Origin: Liolophura sinensis
Taxonomy: Eukaryota; Mollusca; Polyplacophora; Chitonida; Chitonidae
Assembly: GCF_032854445.1 (NCBI RefSeq)
Contig: NC_088295.1
Coordinates: 86,697,836 to 86,761,835, forward strand
DNA length: 64,000 nt
Reading direction: 5' to 3'
A program made the translations under genes and the position numbers. Below the pieces are notes generated by a model. The model did not search any database. It had not been told where the DNA came from and was given only the letters and a program-made list of their open reading frames with translations. Of the stretch, positions 39,617-53,964 are shown in pieces (positions within the stretch are counted from its first letter, which is position 1; every line of letters begins with the position of its first letter).

Positions 39617-42600
39617 ATGAGTGATGTGGTAATGGTAGGGTATCGTCGTTGTGTTAGGCGTGCGATCATGTGGAGGAAGCGGCGTTTTTATGTGGTGCTG
39701 GGCGTGGTATTCGTCACCATTATCTGTTTGCAAGGGTTGGTCTCAATTCTCAGCGTGAAGACATTACAAAACAGAAGCACTGAGAAACCTGTCCCTCTGT
39801 ACTACAGAAAGGATTCAGAGTTTGGCATCTACAAAACCGGCCCCCCAAGGCTCTGTCCGGAAATCCCCCTCGATCTCAGTAAGATTTTCAGCTCTACTAC
39901 AATAGATATTCCAAACCGTCCACGGTAATTATAAGAGTATGACAATGCTCAAACACTCACACCATCACCTGGTCTATACTTTCGTTAACGCGATATATTT
40001 TAAAAATATGTGTCCATGCTCGTGTTCGACGTTGTGGATAAATATGTTTGTTTAATGTGGGGTTCAATATCAACATTATTTATGTTATGCCCAGGCAGAT
40101 GGTGTCTCCTTGTACCAGGCCTGTCTCAATGATGACATATCTATAGTGCCGCCTCACTGGACCACCATGCTGATGACACGTATTGTCTCTCCAAGTGGGT
40201 CTTCCCTTGGCTTATACCTATGTCATGGGGTACTAGAGCCCACTTGTACCAAGCCCATTTAACGTTACGAACACGTAACGGCAATGCCGGCGTAATGCTT
40301 ACAATTCTGTTTGCCATGGTAGATACGCGCTTCTAACGTTAAGAAGGCTTCATGCAAGCAGGCCCTGTATAAGACAAGACCAGACAGTCTATTCTGAAGT
40401 CTTGGGTTTGACCAACCTTGAACCCGGATGTCCCGTTTAAGAGGCATACGCTGTAATCACTCGACTACCGCAGTGAACTGACTGCATCCTATAGGGGGCT
40501 GAACATTTATCACTTTATACTATTGCTAAGATATGGGGGGTTAACGGAATTGAACAATAATCATATTATAGGCTACGACTGTCAAGATCAAGGCAGAATA
40601 CGGTCCTATATGACACTGAACAATTATACCATTAAAGATTGTCCTATATGGGACTGAACAATTGTCACAGTCTATAGCTGCTATAAGATTCCGGGAACAC
40701 TGTGATTATTACACAAAAACATAAGACTATACGTAGGTATATATAACTTGGCTTTTCTCGCTGAAAATATCCTAAATAGACCTACCGTATGCCCAATAAT
40801 CTCTGCACACTAACCTTACTCGATATGTAAAGTTAACTGTTTCAGCAAAAAGTGTACAGTACCTAACTGAAACCATATTCAATGTACAGACACCACTATA
40901 ATCTAGATGAGCACAAACCTTACATGTGGGAACATTACATCTGAGGACACTCACAAACCTTACATGTGGGAACGTTGCATCAGAGGATATTCACAAACCT
41001 TACATGTGGGAACGTTGCATCTGAGGACACTCACAAACCTTACATGTGGGAAATTTAGATATGAGGACACTCACAAACCTAACATGTGGGAAATTTAGAT
41101 CTGAGGACACTTACAAACCTTACATGTGAGAACGTTTGCATCTGAGGACACTCACAAAGCTTACATGTGGAAACGTTACATCTGAGGACACTTACAAACC
41201 TTACATGTGGGAACGTCAGATATGAGGACACCCACAAAACTTACATATGGGAACGTTAAATATGAGGACATTCACAAACCTTACATGTGGAAACGTTACA
41301 TCTGAGGATACTTACAAACCTTACATGTGGGAACGTTACATCTGAGGACACGTACAAACCTTACATGTGGGTACGTTACATCTGAGAACACTTACAAACC
41401 TTACATGTGGGAACGTCACATCTGAGGACACTAGAAATCATGAGTATAGATTGTGAATCATTTTCTTGATTAAACAAGGAAGAAATGTTTATCCTCAGGT
41501 AGCCGAAACCCAAAAGTCGGTCCTGAACGAAATGTTTTCATATTTTCAACAGAAGGGAAGATACCGGTCTTGACTGACAGTTTGGATATGCAGTCTGTAG
41601 AAGAGCGTCACCCGGAATTAATGTTGGGTGGATCATGGAAACCAAAGAGGTGTACTCCGGCATATAACATAGCGATAGTGGTACCATATAGAGATCGGGA
41701 ACTACACCTACTGGCGTTTCTTCGCCATATGCACCCCTTTCTACAGAAGCAGCATTTAAGCTATACCATATTTGTTGTGGAACAGGTAATGGTAGCCCTA
41801 TTACCCTGTCCATCCTGGCACTAGAGTACCGTTTACAAACCGTCAAATACAGATGCAAGTCAATAATTATCATCATCTTAGTCATGAAGTGATTACACTG
41901 TATTGCTAATCTCAAAAACTGTGGCGTATTTTAGTGTCACAGTCATTAGATGTGTGCATATATACTGTGTTTTCTTGTGGAAGGGTGAGTCAATGCCGCC
42001 ACAGTGCTGCCGCCACTGAAGTATCATGCCGAAGACACCAGACATCACACCCCGCCCCGTCACTTTATTCGAACATCGGGCTGACGTCCTGAGCGCCAAG
42101 CAGGGCAGCAGCAAGTAGGCCTACCATTTTTAATTTGTACACTAATTACTGTTGTTTTTCTTTTGTTTTTTTTTGGCAGACACATTCCATGCTCTTTAAC
42201 CGAGGGTTTCTACTCAATGTAGGATTCATCGAGGCCACTGCCATAGATGACTACCATTGTTTTTTCTTTCACGATGTAGATTTGTTACCGGAGAACGACC
42301 GTAACATTTATACCTGTTCCACATTTCCCCGGCTACTCGCTGTTGCCAGGTCCAACTCAAATTACACGTAAGTAAATTTGTGGTCAGCCATGCATCGCCA
42401 TCCTGTAGTTTCCCTATTGAACGGTATCGAGATAACGACGAGAATCAATCTCCTGTGCATGTGGGCCCGCCCGTTCCCAGACACACCAATCTATTTAATA
42501 ATACCGCTTCTGTATAGCGTCCGTCACGAATCACCTGGGATAAAACGCGGAGGGGGTACAGTACATGTACACACACCTAATGACTTCTCGTCGTCATGTG

Positions 42601-45184
42601 ACGGAAAAATTGTTAAGTATGACGTAAACTCAAAGCATACACACAGACACATATACTATTTAATAATTTCAAAATTTGCTAACATACTTCTTGCAACCCA
42701 CACGACCATGTCGATGCACATTAGTAATGTCGATGTAATTCACTACTATATTCGGTGACAGGCAACGCCTTTTCGTGAATCCTAAACACAGAAACGTACG
42801 AGACTGGTAAAATCACCTCAGCGGGGCCTTTATATCGAACATATTGTAGACGTTCATACATTCACGATTTCTGCTATCTCTGGTCCCTCTGGCTTATATT
42901 TTGGCGAATATTTTGAAGTGTATCAGTAAACTGACCATGTTATATATTCTCTTATTTTTACACCTCTCCAAAGGCTGCCATACAGAACGTATTTTGGAGG
43001 CGTTACCTCGATGACCAGGCGTCATTATCTGAAGATAAACGGTTACTCTAACCGTTTTTATGGCTGGGGAGGAGAAGATGACGACGCCTACACGAGGTAA
43101 GAGCCGAGCTGGTCACACATTAGGGATATAGAGCTGATTTGGTAACACCTTATAGGGATATAGAGCGATTTGGTCACACCATGTAGGGATATAGAGCCGA
43201 TTTGCTCACACCATATAAGCATACAGAGCCGATTTGGTCACACCTTACAGGGATATAGAGCCGATTTGGACACACTTTACAGGTCTACAGCCGTTTGGCC
43301 CACATCTTAGAGATAGAATCGTTGTGGTTCACACCTTAGAGGGCTAGAGGTCACTTATGAAAGACAATTATCTACTGTCTAGTACATTTACAAAACATAA
43401 CGTCGAATTGAAATTCGGCAGAATACTGGTACACTTCAAAATATTCGCCAAAATATGTCAGAAGGACCCGGTATAGCAGAAATCGTGAATGTCTGACGAT
43501 CTACAATATGTTCGATATAAAAGCCCTGCTGAGATGATTTTACCAGTCTTGTACGTTTCTGTTTTCAGGATTCACGAAAAGGCGTTGCTTGTCGATCGAA
43601 TCAACCCAGACTTCGGTCGGTATTTTTCTCTTAATCACACACAAGCTGGAAGGCAGAACAATACGTAAGTTATAGTGTGGAGAAAGGCAAAGTAACGGTA
43701 CATTCCTGGATAAGAAAGTACGAGGCGCGAAGCAGTTACGAGGTTAAACGGCCGCATTAGTAGGCCTATTACATAAAAAACGATTTCTGTATTTAGCGGT
43801 GGGAGGGAGATGGGGACACAAGTTATGCAGATAGTATTGGGGCTATGTTTTCGCCCTGATTCTTCATGTATGATGACATGGCCAATATATGCTTGAATCG
43901 ACAATTCAGATGCAGGTGGTTAAAACTTTTCCTTGACCGCTAGGCCTGTATATGGCCTCGGACCCCCATTAATTTTCCATAAGCGACAATGTTAACGTCT
44001 AGCGCTGTAGCTCAGTCCCAAACATTCCGTGGCCAATAAGCTTTGGTGCATACCTGGCCCAGCCTGTGAGAAAGAAGCCATAAAAATCTTGACATAGGTT
44101 GACCGTCAAAATCTGGACCTCTCCATGCCGGCAGCTGGGAGGCGTGCCTAGCAACGCCAAGGGGACGTCACTCGCAGCCTCATCACTACCTCACACCTTG
44201 TGTCCTCTCGCCCAGAATTTCAAACTTCCATCAATAAAGCTCATACCTCCTCAAAGTTTAGACAGTTTCCAGCATTTTAATACCAAGCATGCACCTGTGC
44301 ACCAAAAATGGACGCCTGGGAGCAAAAAAAGACTTTATACCCTAAAATTCACAGAACTACAATCGTCCCTACCGAAAAACGGAAGTTGTAATGGGGGTCT
44401 GTGTCCATATAAGAGACCTGGTCGCTCATGTGTCTGTGAAAACTAGTATAATGTCTGATTCTGAGAGTAATAGTATCTTCATAACCCAGTCCTAATTAGA
44501 CGTGATTGTACAGTAACGTAACAACTATCGATTCTAATTCAGGCGATATTTGGACCTTGTACTGTCAGTAGATGTCAGTGTCTATGGATTTACACAAGTA
44601 CTTCATACAAAACTGGGTTCAATTCTGGGTACAGGCTGATTGTTGCCTTTTTCCTCCCATCATAAAACTGTCCACTCTTGTACAAGTTAAAACTATTTCG
44701 TATTGAGTAAAACAATCATATAAATTAATTTAAATAAACCTTGATACAACTTTCCTATCAGAAGTTGTTATTTAAAAAGAGAAAAAAATCATTAGTTCCC
44801 TCTTTTAAAGAAAATGAAAAGGTTAAACAGTGCGTGTACACTTTGGCTAACATTGTTTGAATAATTCACATTCTGAGACTTGGCTTCAACTTATGCGTCC
44901 CTTGATATGAAGCTATTTAATATTCATATTTACTCCACCCCGAATTCCTTGTGTGCGTACACATACAAAAGGGAATATTGGTTGAACTATACTATATGAT
45001 TTCTACATCTGCTACTGTTTTTTTCTCCAGGGAGGATATATTAGTGCAAAACCAGAAGGAACATTTCCACGAAGGGCTGTCCACCACTCGCTACCGACTG
45101 TTGAAATTGGAGAGAAAAAGGCTGTTCACGTGGATTCTCGCTGATCCTGTGTTGCGACAAACATCAGAAAGTCCAGGTAGCTGA
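39617..45184 (+). CDS. B4GALT: Beta-1,4-galactosyltransferase family enzyme
   Basis: A Golgi type II glycosyltransferase (GT7 family) of about 366 residues. Enzymes of this family transfer Gal, or GalNAc in some invertebrate members, from the UDP-sugar to terminal GlcNAc. Exons: 39617-39924, 41553-41785, 42180-42367, 42974-43096, 43569-43664, 45031-45184. A short cytoplasmic part rich in Arg precedes a membrane helix at about residues 24-45. The catalytic landmarks are KRCTPAYNIAIVVPYRDRE, FNRGFLLNVGFIEA, FFHDVDLLPENDRN (DVD metal site), YFGGVTSMTRRHYLKINGYS and YGWGGEDDD. GRYFSLNH keeps the family His, with Ser where vertebrate B4GALT1 has the Met ligand. All later junctions are in phase. 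Exon 1 to exon 2 is off by one base, possibly a one-base error near AAA at 39913-39915. The exact paralogue and donor sugar are not decided. Confidence 0.94.
40495..41440. repeat. Two arrays in galactosyltransferase intron 1
   Basis: 40495-40700 holds a few diverged copies of a unit with GGGACTGAACAATTGTCAC and CTATAGCTGCTATAAGAT. 40915-41440 holds about 13 copies of a 40-bp unit with ACAAACCTTACATGTGGGAA, CGTTACATCTGAGGACAC. Confidence 0.92.
42585..42650 (+). mobile_element. SINE family B fragment
   Basis: CGTCGTCATGTGACGGAAAA and ATTGTTAAGTATGACGTAAA are the reverse complement of the family B tail-proximal region. It is short and old. Confidence 0.6.
42757..42930. repeat. Left arm of inverted duplication flanking exon 4
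   Basis: This is an inverted copy of 43422-43593 at roughly 85-90% identity by eye. The copied region spans the 3' end of intron 4 and the first 25 bases of exon 5. Shared words in opposite orientation include GCAACGCCTTTTCGTGAATC and ATATCGAACATATTGTAGA. Confidence 0.93.
43097..43340 (+). repeat. Array of about 33 bp units seeded at exon 4 donor
   Basis: Exon 4 ends at 43096. The first intronic bases (GTAAGAGCCGAGCTGGTCAC) are the first unit of about seven copies of the type GATATAGAGCCGATTTGGTC, ACACCTTATAGG. Copies diverge away from the splice site. Confidence 0.9.
43422..43593. repeat. Right arm of inverted duplication (includes exon 5 start)
   Basis: Contains the polypyrimidine tract and acceptor TTTTCAG|GATTCACG of exon 5. 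It is probably the original copy, since it holds the functional exon. Confidence 0.93.
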
Positions 45185-45859
45185 CTCAGCAGAAGTTTCA
45201 TTTGAAGGCCCTGCCACACTAGAGCTATATCCTCTGCGATTCGCCTCGAACTACTGATCGCGCCGATTTATTCCTATTACACAAAACCCACCGGAGACCA
45301 CTCCGATCGCCTCGTGATATTTTCAGGTTGATCAAGATTTACCAAGATGCTCCACAATTACAGTTCAAGATTTACGATTAGGTTGTTGTAACTAGTCGCT
45401 ATAAGTGTTGGTGTGACTCGTCTTTACCGGGACAAACCAATTAGCATATGGCTCGGAAATGGGTTCTGAATATAATAGGTCACCACAAGAATGGACTGGT
45501 ATCTCTGTGATTTTCGCAGTTTGTCTGCTGTACACTATAAATCCCAGGCTTTTGCTCTTAAAAATGCCTGTAATCCGCAGGTAGCGTTATATAGGGGGCC
45601 TATAGACAATGCTTGGAAATCACGCTGATTAATAACGTCAGTAGATTATGGGTTCAACCACATACCAATGTCGGGGACATTCGGCGCGCCAATCCCTCAA
45701 ACATTTTACATATGTAGGTACTTTGTGTCGATTTATTGACGTAAATTAACACCATGTTCAGCAATTGCTGTGCATTTAGTCCATTTGCAGTGTATATTTT
45801 GAAAGTGTTCCATTATAAGCTTTACGTAACTTGAACAGGCGTTTATATTGTCACCTTAT

Positions 45860-46045
45860 TGGACTCGGCGAATGTATTCATGGTTATAGAAAACGGGATG
45901 GAGCCTGAGGCCCATAAATCTCCTGACATAAAACCGCAGTGGAAAACCAGCAAGGGCTGGGATCGAACCCATGACCTCATTAGCGAAAAAGCTAGTCGTT
46001 CGCTCCCACGGCCAGGGCTGAAGATGCTCCATAAAAAGTGAGTGT
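45860..46045 (-). mobile_element. tRNA-derived SINE (family C)
   Basis: On the minus strand it has a clean B box GGGTTCGATCCC preceded by an A-box-like TGGCCGTGGGAGCGAACG, spaced as in a tRNA head. Ends not defined. Confidence 0.65.
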
Positions 46046-47069
46046 AGAGACTGGGAGCCCGGATTAAACACTCAACCTTAGACCAAAAATGGTCATTATT
46101 TTGTTCAAAATGGACAAAAAGGCCCAACACTGGAAAATGTCTCAGCGATATCATGCATCAAGTTCTTATTCGTCACAACTGTTTCGAAGGAATAGTAAAA
46201 AAACTGTACATATAACTGGACAACACGACCATCATTCTGTTGCAAATAAACAAAACTCTGCCAAATTTGATTTGTAAATTGCCAAGGTCTAGCCACATAC
46301 CAAGTTTTACTTCATAAATTGGTTAATGCATTTCTATTCAATATGCGATGAACCGTTCTGAAACCTGATTCATCACGAGGTATCAACCTATAGTCCTCGC
46401 AGGTAACGGTATACTGGCCAATTAGGGGCAGGACAGGTAAATTCTGATAAATTGAGCCCAGCTTATGTTATCCCAATACATAGTTTCCTATGACTACCGC
46501 AAATCACAAACACTAGTAAAACCACAAGAAAACAAGTCCAGTCACCACGTAACACTATCTGCTTTCATAACACGCTACTCAACGCCTAGCTATCGTGTTA
46601 CATGTTGTAATATCACAAGTAATTCAACTAGAAGATAAAAGGTCGCATTATGTTCCCTGGTTGATGTCTGGGCAGATATCAGTCTGCGGAGGCTAGTGAA
46701 TGGAATGTTGAACATGTCTTTACACATAAAAGAAAAAAAACAAAGACAGACAATAGCTGAGAACAGATATCACTTTATATTTAGCAGCATTTATTCACAG
46801 TAAATTGACCGTGGTAATCTATAGCGATTAACTTACAAGGCCAAACAAGACAAATGTGGGGATCTTCTCACCACGATTGTCAAGACATGTCACGCACACA
46901 ACTCCAGAAGCAAATGCTAAATGAAGTGGAAACAAAGGATATCCAATTGTTGTACATCAAATTATTTGAATAACTATAAGACATATTAGGTTCGTGTGGT
47001 CTTTGATCTACAAACGTTGTTGTTGTAAATGTATTCAGAGCCTTTACCAAACAAATAAAATGGATTTAC

Positions 47070-47285
47070 TTATTTTTGTGTTATATGCTGTAATGTAGAA
47101 GTCCAGTTTATGGATGGAGGAAACCTGGTCCTCACCTCCACAGGTACATGTATCTGACACGTCCTGGTATATATCTCCCGGGGCAAGTCAACCAGAGTTG
47201 GATTTGAACAGGTGACTTCACTGGTGCAGGCTTGCTTTGTTGCTTGATGCGACAACTCATAACTTGCAGCAAGGGTCCTCAACTG
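47070..47285 (-). mobile_element. tRNA-like SINE, diverged
   Basis: On the minus strand TGTTCAAATCC resembles a B box; the downstream part holds GGAGGTGAGGACC and a region similar to the family A core. Family uncertain. Confidence 0.45.
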
Positions 47286-47329
47286 AACTGACCAGAAACA
47301 TGCTGATAATATCTAAAGCTAGAGCCAGT

Positions 47330-48225
47330 CCTGATGATGCTTGAAGTGACAGCTCATCAACGAGAATGCCTCCTGCTGGAGTGACAGCTCAGCAGCGACA
47401 ATGCCTCATCCTGGATTGAGAGCTCAATGCGGCATATGAAGTATAAACAGCTCAGAGTATCAGTGCTGACCAGGCCTAAGGAGACAGCCCAGAGTGACAG
47501 AGACAACTCAGTACTGGCAACACTTGGAGTGACAGCTTAGCACTGACAACGCCTGGAGTGACAGCTCAGCATCGACAACGCCTGGAGTGACGACTCAGCA
47601 GCAACGTCTGGAGTGATAGCGCAGCACCAGCAATGCCTGGAGGGAGAGCTCAGCACTAATGACGCCTAGAATGACAGCTCAGCACCGACAACACCAGGAC
47701 TGACCACTCAGCAGCAATGTCTGGAGTGACAGCTCAGCACCAGCAATGCCTGGAGGGAGAGCTCAGCACTAATGACGCCTAGAATGACAGCTCAGCACCG
47801 ACAACACCAGGACTGACCACTCAGCAGCAATGTCTGGAGTGACAGCTCAGCACCAGCAATGCCTGGAGGGAGAGCTCAGCACTAATGATGCCTAGAATGA
47901 CAGCTCAGCACCGACAACACCAGGACTGACCACTCAGCAGCAACCTCTGGAGTGACAGCTCAACACCAGCAACGCCTGGAGGGACAGCTCAGCACTAATG
48001 ACGCCTACAATGACAGGTCAGCACCGACAACACCTGGAGGGACAACTTAGCACTGACAAGGCCTGGAGTGACAGCTCAGCACCGACAACACCTGGGGTGA
48101 CAACTCAGCAGCAACGTCTGGAGTGACAGCTCTGCCCCGACAACACCTGGAGTGACCACTCAGCTGCGATGTCTGGAGGGACAGCTCAGCACCAGCAAAG
48201 CCTGGAGGGACAGCTCAGCATTTCT
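47330..48225. repeat. Minisatellite, about 30 bp unit with 113-bp higher-order copies
   Basis: Units of the type GGAGTGACAGCTCAGCACCG, ACAACACCT. Between 47651 and about 47990 a block of four units recurs with a period near 113 bp. It lies just downstream of the GPS2 stop codon and may be part of its 3' untranslated region. Confidence 0.93.
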
Positions 48226-48291
48226 AGAGTGACAGCATACTGCCTATGGTGAACTTCTACATTGGCCAAGTCTGCTTCTAGATATGACTGT

Positions 48292-51200
48292 TTAGTAGTA
48301 GCGTCCTGGCTGTTGGCCAGGATAAGCATGTGGTCGACTTGGTGCATTACTCTGCCCTGGGTATGAACCCTACAGAAAAGAATTAAAAAAACAACAAAGA
48401 AACACGTCATTCTACAATATAACTCTTAGATTGTACAGAATTTCCAAGCCAGCCCTTAACTTTTAAGCTTTTCATGTCCTCCTCACAATTTTTCATTTGT
48501 GGTTTAAAGCCGTATATTTCACTTTAGTGTTTGAGAGCTGTCAGTTTTATGGGTCAGTATGAAGGGAAACCAGTGCTTAGACAAAACATCCAACCTTTCA
48601 AAAGTAAGTAATTAACTTTTACTAATATGACACACAATTTTTCACCCTGCAGAGCAAGCTCAACATGTAGCTGCTGGTCACGCTGGTGTATAAAGGCAAG
48701 TGCCAAAATGGTCCCAGGCAGTGTTCAAATCTGCATGGTGACAATTTCATTGACTGTGCACAGCAGAATGAGTGATAAAGTCAGAACTCACCACCGCGGT
48801 GGGCAGACTCTGTATCTGTTCAATCATGCCTTCTGTACTCATCACACATGTATAAAGGACTTGTAAGCTGTTCAGTTTGTTTGTGACCTAGCTTAAGTTT
48901 AATCTTATATAAACAGTATATACTTGTACCATTGTTAACATATTTAATCTGCTGCCTCACTAGAATGAGATACCACAGACAACAGGCATTGTATTCCACC
49001 CTATCACAGGCACTATTAAACTGGTGATCAGGATTTGGCCTACGCCTACGTTTCTGAAACAAAACCTGACTTAAACAGCTATGAACTGGTGTCTCCAAAT
49101 GAATGATGTGGATGTCCACAGTAATGCAGGGCATAAGCACTGCAGCATACTGACAAAGGCCTTAATTATCATCATACTGACCTGACTTGGAGTAGGCTGG
49201 TAAGAGCTGGTGGGTGGAGCTTGGGTCCGCGCAGGGTATCCACCAATTGCACCCTATCAGGGAACAAAAACAACCTATCTCAGCATATTTATAATCATAG
49301 CTTTTTAAAAATTTTTTTTTTGGTGTCACAATTCAGAATCAGCCAATACAGCATACCACAAAACACCATATTGTTAACCATACATTATAAAACCTTAAAT
49401 ATCTGAAACTGTACATGTTCACACAAAGAGAGGTAACTCCTAAATCATCTACCTTAGCTTGTTGCTGCTGCTGCTGAATGGAGAGCTGCTGTGCCATCAT
49501 TGTAGGCTGCTGTGCTGTCATTGTGGGCATCACTGTCCGCACATGATGGGCCTGACACAGATGTACATGTAAGCAGTATTAGCTGTGGCATTCATCTTGA
49601 ATCAAAATACAACAAGTAATTCAGCAGAAATAAGTAATGTTGCTGAATGCATTTATTTGAATGCTAAAATAAGGTGTTATAAGTAGGACGAATATGTTTC
49701 CTGATATCCAGCTGTCACAATAGCTCTAAAAGCAAATGGCGGTATATTAGTAAGGGGAAAATCATGATCTCACGGGCGCTTTAAAGTTTACACAATTATG
49801 ATTACAAACCATGTCTACATGTAGATTTGTTACCTTGTATTTTTCCTCTGAGAAGCCCGATTTTTGATTGGCATGATCAAGTTGTTGCTGTAAGGAAATA
49901 GCCCCCACCATGGCCTGGCATGTAACCTGGAAGAGGACAGAAGTATTTCTTATCACACATAAAAAATGACAGGTAGCAGTATATCCACTCTCAGTGTTGG
50001 AATAATCAGTAAGACAAGCTGTACTGTGATATTTTGCCATTTTTATGGTTACTGGTATTCTAGGACATGTCAATCAAGAATGTCACACATGTATGTTGCA
50101 TCCAATACATGCATTGCCCATTACATACATCTACTTCAACTTAAAATGAAATGCTTTAATTCTTCAACCTTTTCGCCTGTTTGCAAGGTGATTATTCAAG
50201 CATATTCTGAGTGCGTTATTCTATGTAGACTGAAAAAAAAATTTTTTTGTGAAGCCCTGAAATTTGTCAATCCAACAAATCTGGTTTTGTCTCCAAACTA
50301 AAAAAAATGTGCATAAATTACACTGAACATTGTTCTTTCATGTGTGAAAAGGCTGAGGAATTAGGGTATGGTTGACTGTACGTCTGTTCCAACATACTTT
50401 ACCATTTGTTGGGCATTTATGCACACAACATTTTAACAAATACCTTGTGTAACAAATATCACATAAAGCAAATGTATAAAATTATAACATTTTCAAGATG
50501 CACCTATATCTGAAGGACAGTTTAAATGTCCTCAGAACACAACATATCACTTGCCTGCTTGAGGAACTCTCTGCATGTGGTAGCCGGGTGTGAATGGGTC
50601 AGACATCTGGTGTTTCTGCTGGCTCGCATAATTTGGGTAATGCTGGAAAGCTGATTGGCCAGATGGTGTGTATTTGCTGGCCTGTGATTGGTTACTTAGA
50701 TGGATGGTGCTGGGCTGTGGGTAAGATGTGCTGTCTGGGGTGCCATATGTAACAGATTCACCCTGTGGGTAACTGGTGGGCTCTGAAAACATATATCAAA
50801 CATTTCTCAGCAGTGAGAAACAAAACAAACCATGCATTCATGGTCACACATTTCCTCGTAGACTATGAAGGTACTAAATAAAAGCATGTAAAGCACAGAT
50901 TTTACTTCATGATCAGCCTTAGGGGAGTTAACAACTCACTGTGTTTTCCACAAGTAAGCATCACCATCCTCTTGAGTGTTAGTGTGTAGTTGTGATGGAA
51001 AAGCCTTCTTCTGCATGAGTACTGCCTGTACCCCACCGCAGCTAAAAACCAAACTACCTCAAGAAAAGACTACAAAACCGTAACTTGACTTGTTCTTGCC
51101 TCAGAGGTTTGTTAAATGACAAACTATGGAAAGAAGATTCTGCTCACTGTAATATTAATTTTATCACCTACTGTATTCGTATCCCCCCCCCCCCACGCCC

Positions 51201-53964
51201 TACTCCTCAAAAAATGGGATTCTAGAAACAAATAAAGGTCTTATAATAGTAGTGTTGTTGATGAAATTTACACTTGTCTAAAATCAACAAAACTCTTGAC
51301 CACACTTTAGCTCAAACACAGTACTCAATATCACTTCTGTGACAGTGAGCTTTAAACTTTGACTGTGCCATACCCTGGGATTTTAAGTTTTACTACATTT
51401 TAAGTTTAAATTTCAGTCTTTAAACTTGGTATCTTCCTTTGTTATTTTAGCTGAAAATTGATGTACAAATAACTTATCCAGAATTTACATCCTCAAGCAA
51501 TATTTTGACCTTGTTACATCAGAAATAACAATATTAAAGTGATTTGAACTTTTGGCTAATGTCTAAGACCACTTCATGATCTTGGGGCCTGGTCTACAAT
51601 CCATCAAAAAGCTACACACTTACTGTAGTCTTGGGTGTAGTGAGGGTGGATTCCTCCATGCTGGGGCTTGGTTGAGGATGTGGTGTAGGTAGAGGGGTAC
51701 TTCTCATATGACTGATACATGCTGGACGGGGTCGGTGACGGGCTCCTTCCTCGCTTCAAGCTCTGCTGCTGTCAACAACAACAACAATGCCACAACATGA
51801 AACAAACTGACAAACTGAAGGGAGCTAGAGAGAAAGAAATCTTTACACACAATGACAACATTGTTTTCCAGAGCGCAGATAACTAGTGAGATATTAAACA
51901 TCAACAGGACCACTTACATATATCACTTACCAGTAAACGACTTGACAGTGTTACCTTATACTTTCAAATAGGCCAATCTTTGGAACACAAATATACTGTT
52001 AAAAACCTGTATCTCTGGCAGCCAATATGCTGAAAGAAGCAATAAGCTGTTCTGGTGACCAAAGCCTGTCTAATGAATGGTCCAACACCACCAAATGGCA
52101 TACCAACCATGACACTGTGAACTTGTTCTCATGTTAGTATTAGCCACCACTTGGCAGTTTATATCTTTTCCTGTACTTTACTTCATTGTTGTTTCACACC
52201 ATTTTTTATCATAAGATTCATTCCAACCTTTTTATCCATGGCAACAGTACCGATTTATACCACAGAGAAAGTCAAAAGTTCATTTTCATTGACCATATCA
52301 CTTTTAAAATATAGTGAAATAGTAGGAACAGGCAACTGGCTAGAGGGTAGTTATGCAGAACCGGTTACAGCGTAGGTACCCTGAATATTAAAATTTAACA
52401 ACTATTAATCTTAACTTTAAAAATGGACTGATTATAACACACAAATGAAACAAAGTATGTCTGCTCTGTTTTTAGCACTAGTTATGTTGAGGGTGAAGGG
52501 GATAACTCATTCTTACAGTCATCATCTGTTGGGCAGGTTTGTACAGGGTGGGTCTGCCTGACATATGTAGCATTGGGTGAGAGGCCCCTTGTATCACATA
52601 AGGTGCAGATTGCTGCAGACTTAGCAGTTCACTGAAACCAAAACAGAACACACACCAATGAGAAATGTTTTATCACTTGAAAACAATCCTGTACACCTGT
52701 CAACAAGGTGAAAAAAAATCTGTCACAAAAGCTGGAAACAAACACTGACAAACTTTCATTTGAGGTAGTGCAATAAGCTGAGCTTACAAATCTTGACAGC
52801 AATTCGATTTTCTTTATTAAGGATGTTAAATATACATACATACGAAAACCTTTAATTCATTAAAATGCTTCATGCCATGGGTTGACATTATCAGCACCTG
52901 TGGACATATGTTACAGTACAGTACTAATATGAAAACATGACGACGGTCACACTGTTCAAAATATTGCTACTTCACATAAAAAACAATACAATCTAGAAGC
53001 TGTGTCATTCCAAATTCAGGGGAACATCTTTTAGGTGATGACCACAATACACAAACAGAGGCCTGATTTTATTGAGGTAGCAAACTAACTAATTACGAAG
53101 AACGGACTACAGTAACAGCCTCACTTCTGTTCTTTCATTTGAGCTCTCTTCCTGGCCTCTTCCTCTTGGTTTAGGACTTTCTTCAGCTGAGAAAACAGCT
53201 CATGCTTCTCCTGCTTGAAACCTTCCAGTTTTTCCTCTAACTTTTGGATCTGCAGTAAAAATACAGTAAACCTCTATGTATAACCATTGACAAAACGTCT
53301 AAAATGAGCAAGAAAGGTAGGCATGTGGCTTTACATTGTTGACCAAAAATTTGATACAGCAAATGCCAATATCCCCTGCCAGCTGCACATGACAGTTGTT
53401 TACACTTCACCTGCTCCTTTGTCTGCTCCAGGGTGAGACTGTTTTCTTCCTCTTTCTTTTTCCTCAGCTCTTTCTCTTTTCTGCGTCTTTCCATCATAGC
53501 ATCTTCCTGTTGTTCTGTGAAACACAAAACATGGAATACATATTGACTGTTTAAATCCTTTCCTTATTGTACATCACACACCATTACTTCTTGTGTTACA
53601 TCTCTTTAACTTTAAGAAAAATAATTATTTTGTGTATACACTGTATAAGTATCTTGAAAGGTAATTTGTTTTTCTGCTCAAAAATTATGATGTATTCACT
53701 ACTCTAGAAATAAGAAAGAAACCTTCAAATATACAAGTGATTTAATAGGTAAATATAGATGAACACCCCATATCTTTGCTAAAGAGCATTCATACCTGTA
53801 GATTATACATTTACATGTCAGTGCTCCCCTATAACAGTCCCTTTCTGGGAACTTCCAAACTACATACCTTGTTTCTTTTTTTCTCTCTCTTTCATGATGT
53901 GTTTCTTTAAAGCCTGGTACATGGTTCTGGTCATTTTAGGACGCTCTATAGTTAGCCCTGGCAT
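48292..53964 (-). CDS. GPS2: G protein pathway suppressor 2 (corepressor subunit)
   Basis: GPS2 is a nuclear subunit of the NCoR/SMRT-HDAC3 corepressor and also a regulator of ubiquitin signalling. ATG is at 53964-53962; the start MPGLTIERPKMTRTM matches the vertebrate start MPALLERPKLSNAM. Exons: 53868-53964, 53411-53514, 53125-53249, 52517-52631, 51624-51768, 50555-50782, 49834-49926, 49453-49551, 49182-49253, 48292-48369, for about 384 residues (human 327). The first three coding exons form the coiled coil (KHIMKEREKKK, SLTLEQTKEQ, KLEEKLEGFKQEKHELFSQL). Exon 5 has KRGRSPSPTPS. Exon 7 has AISLQQQLDHANQKSGFS, a conserved GPS2 block. The gene ends PGQQPGRYY. Intron 6 uses a GC donor (GCAG|GCAAGT). 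A run of five G (coding sense) at 49902-49906 is one base too long for the frame. The untranslated leader is spliced at 53996. Confidence 0.93.

Larger units (their letters stand above)
45185..47300. other. Intergenic DNA with two tRNA-like SINEs
   Basis: Between the galactosyltransferase stop and the minisatellite upstream of the GPS2 3' end. No exon recognised. An AATAAA at 46247 is the only 3'-end signal noted. Confidence 0.5.
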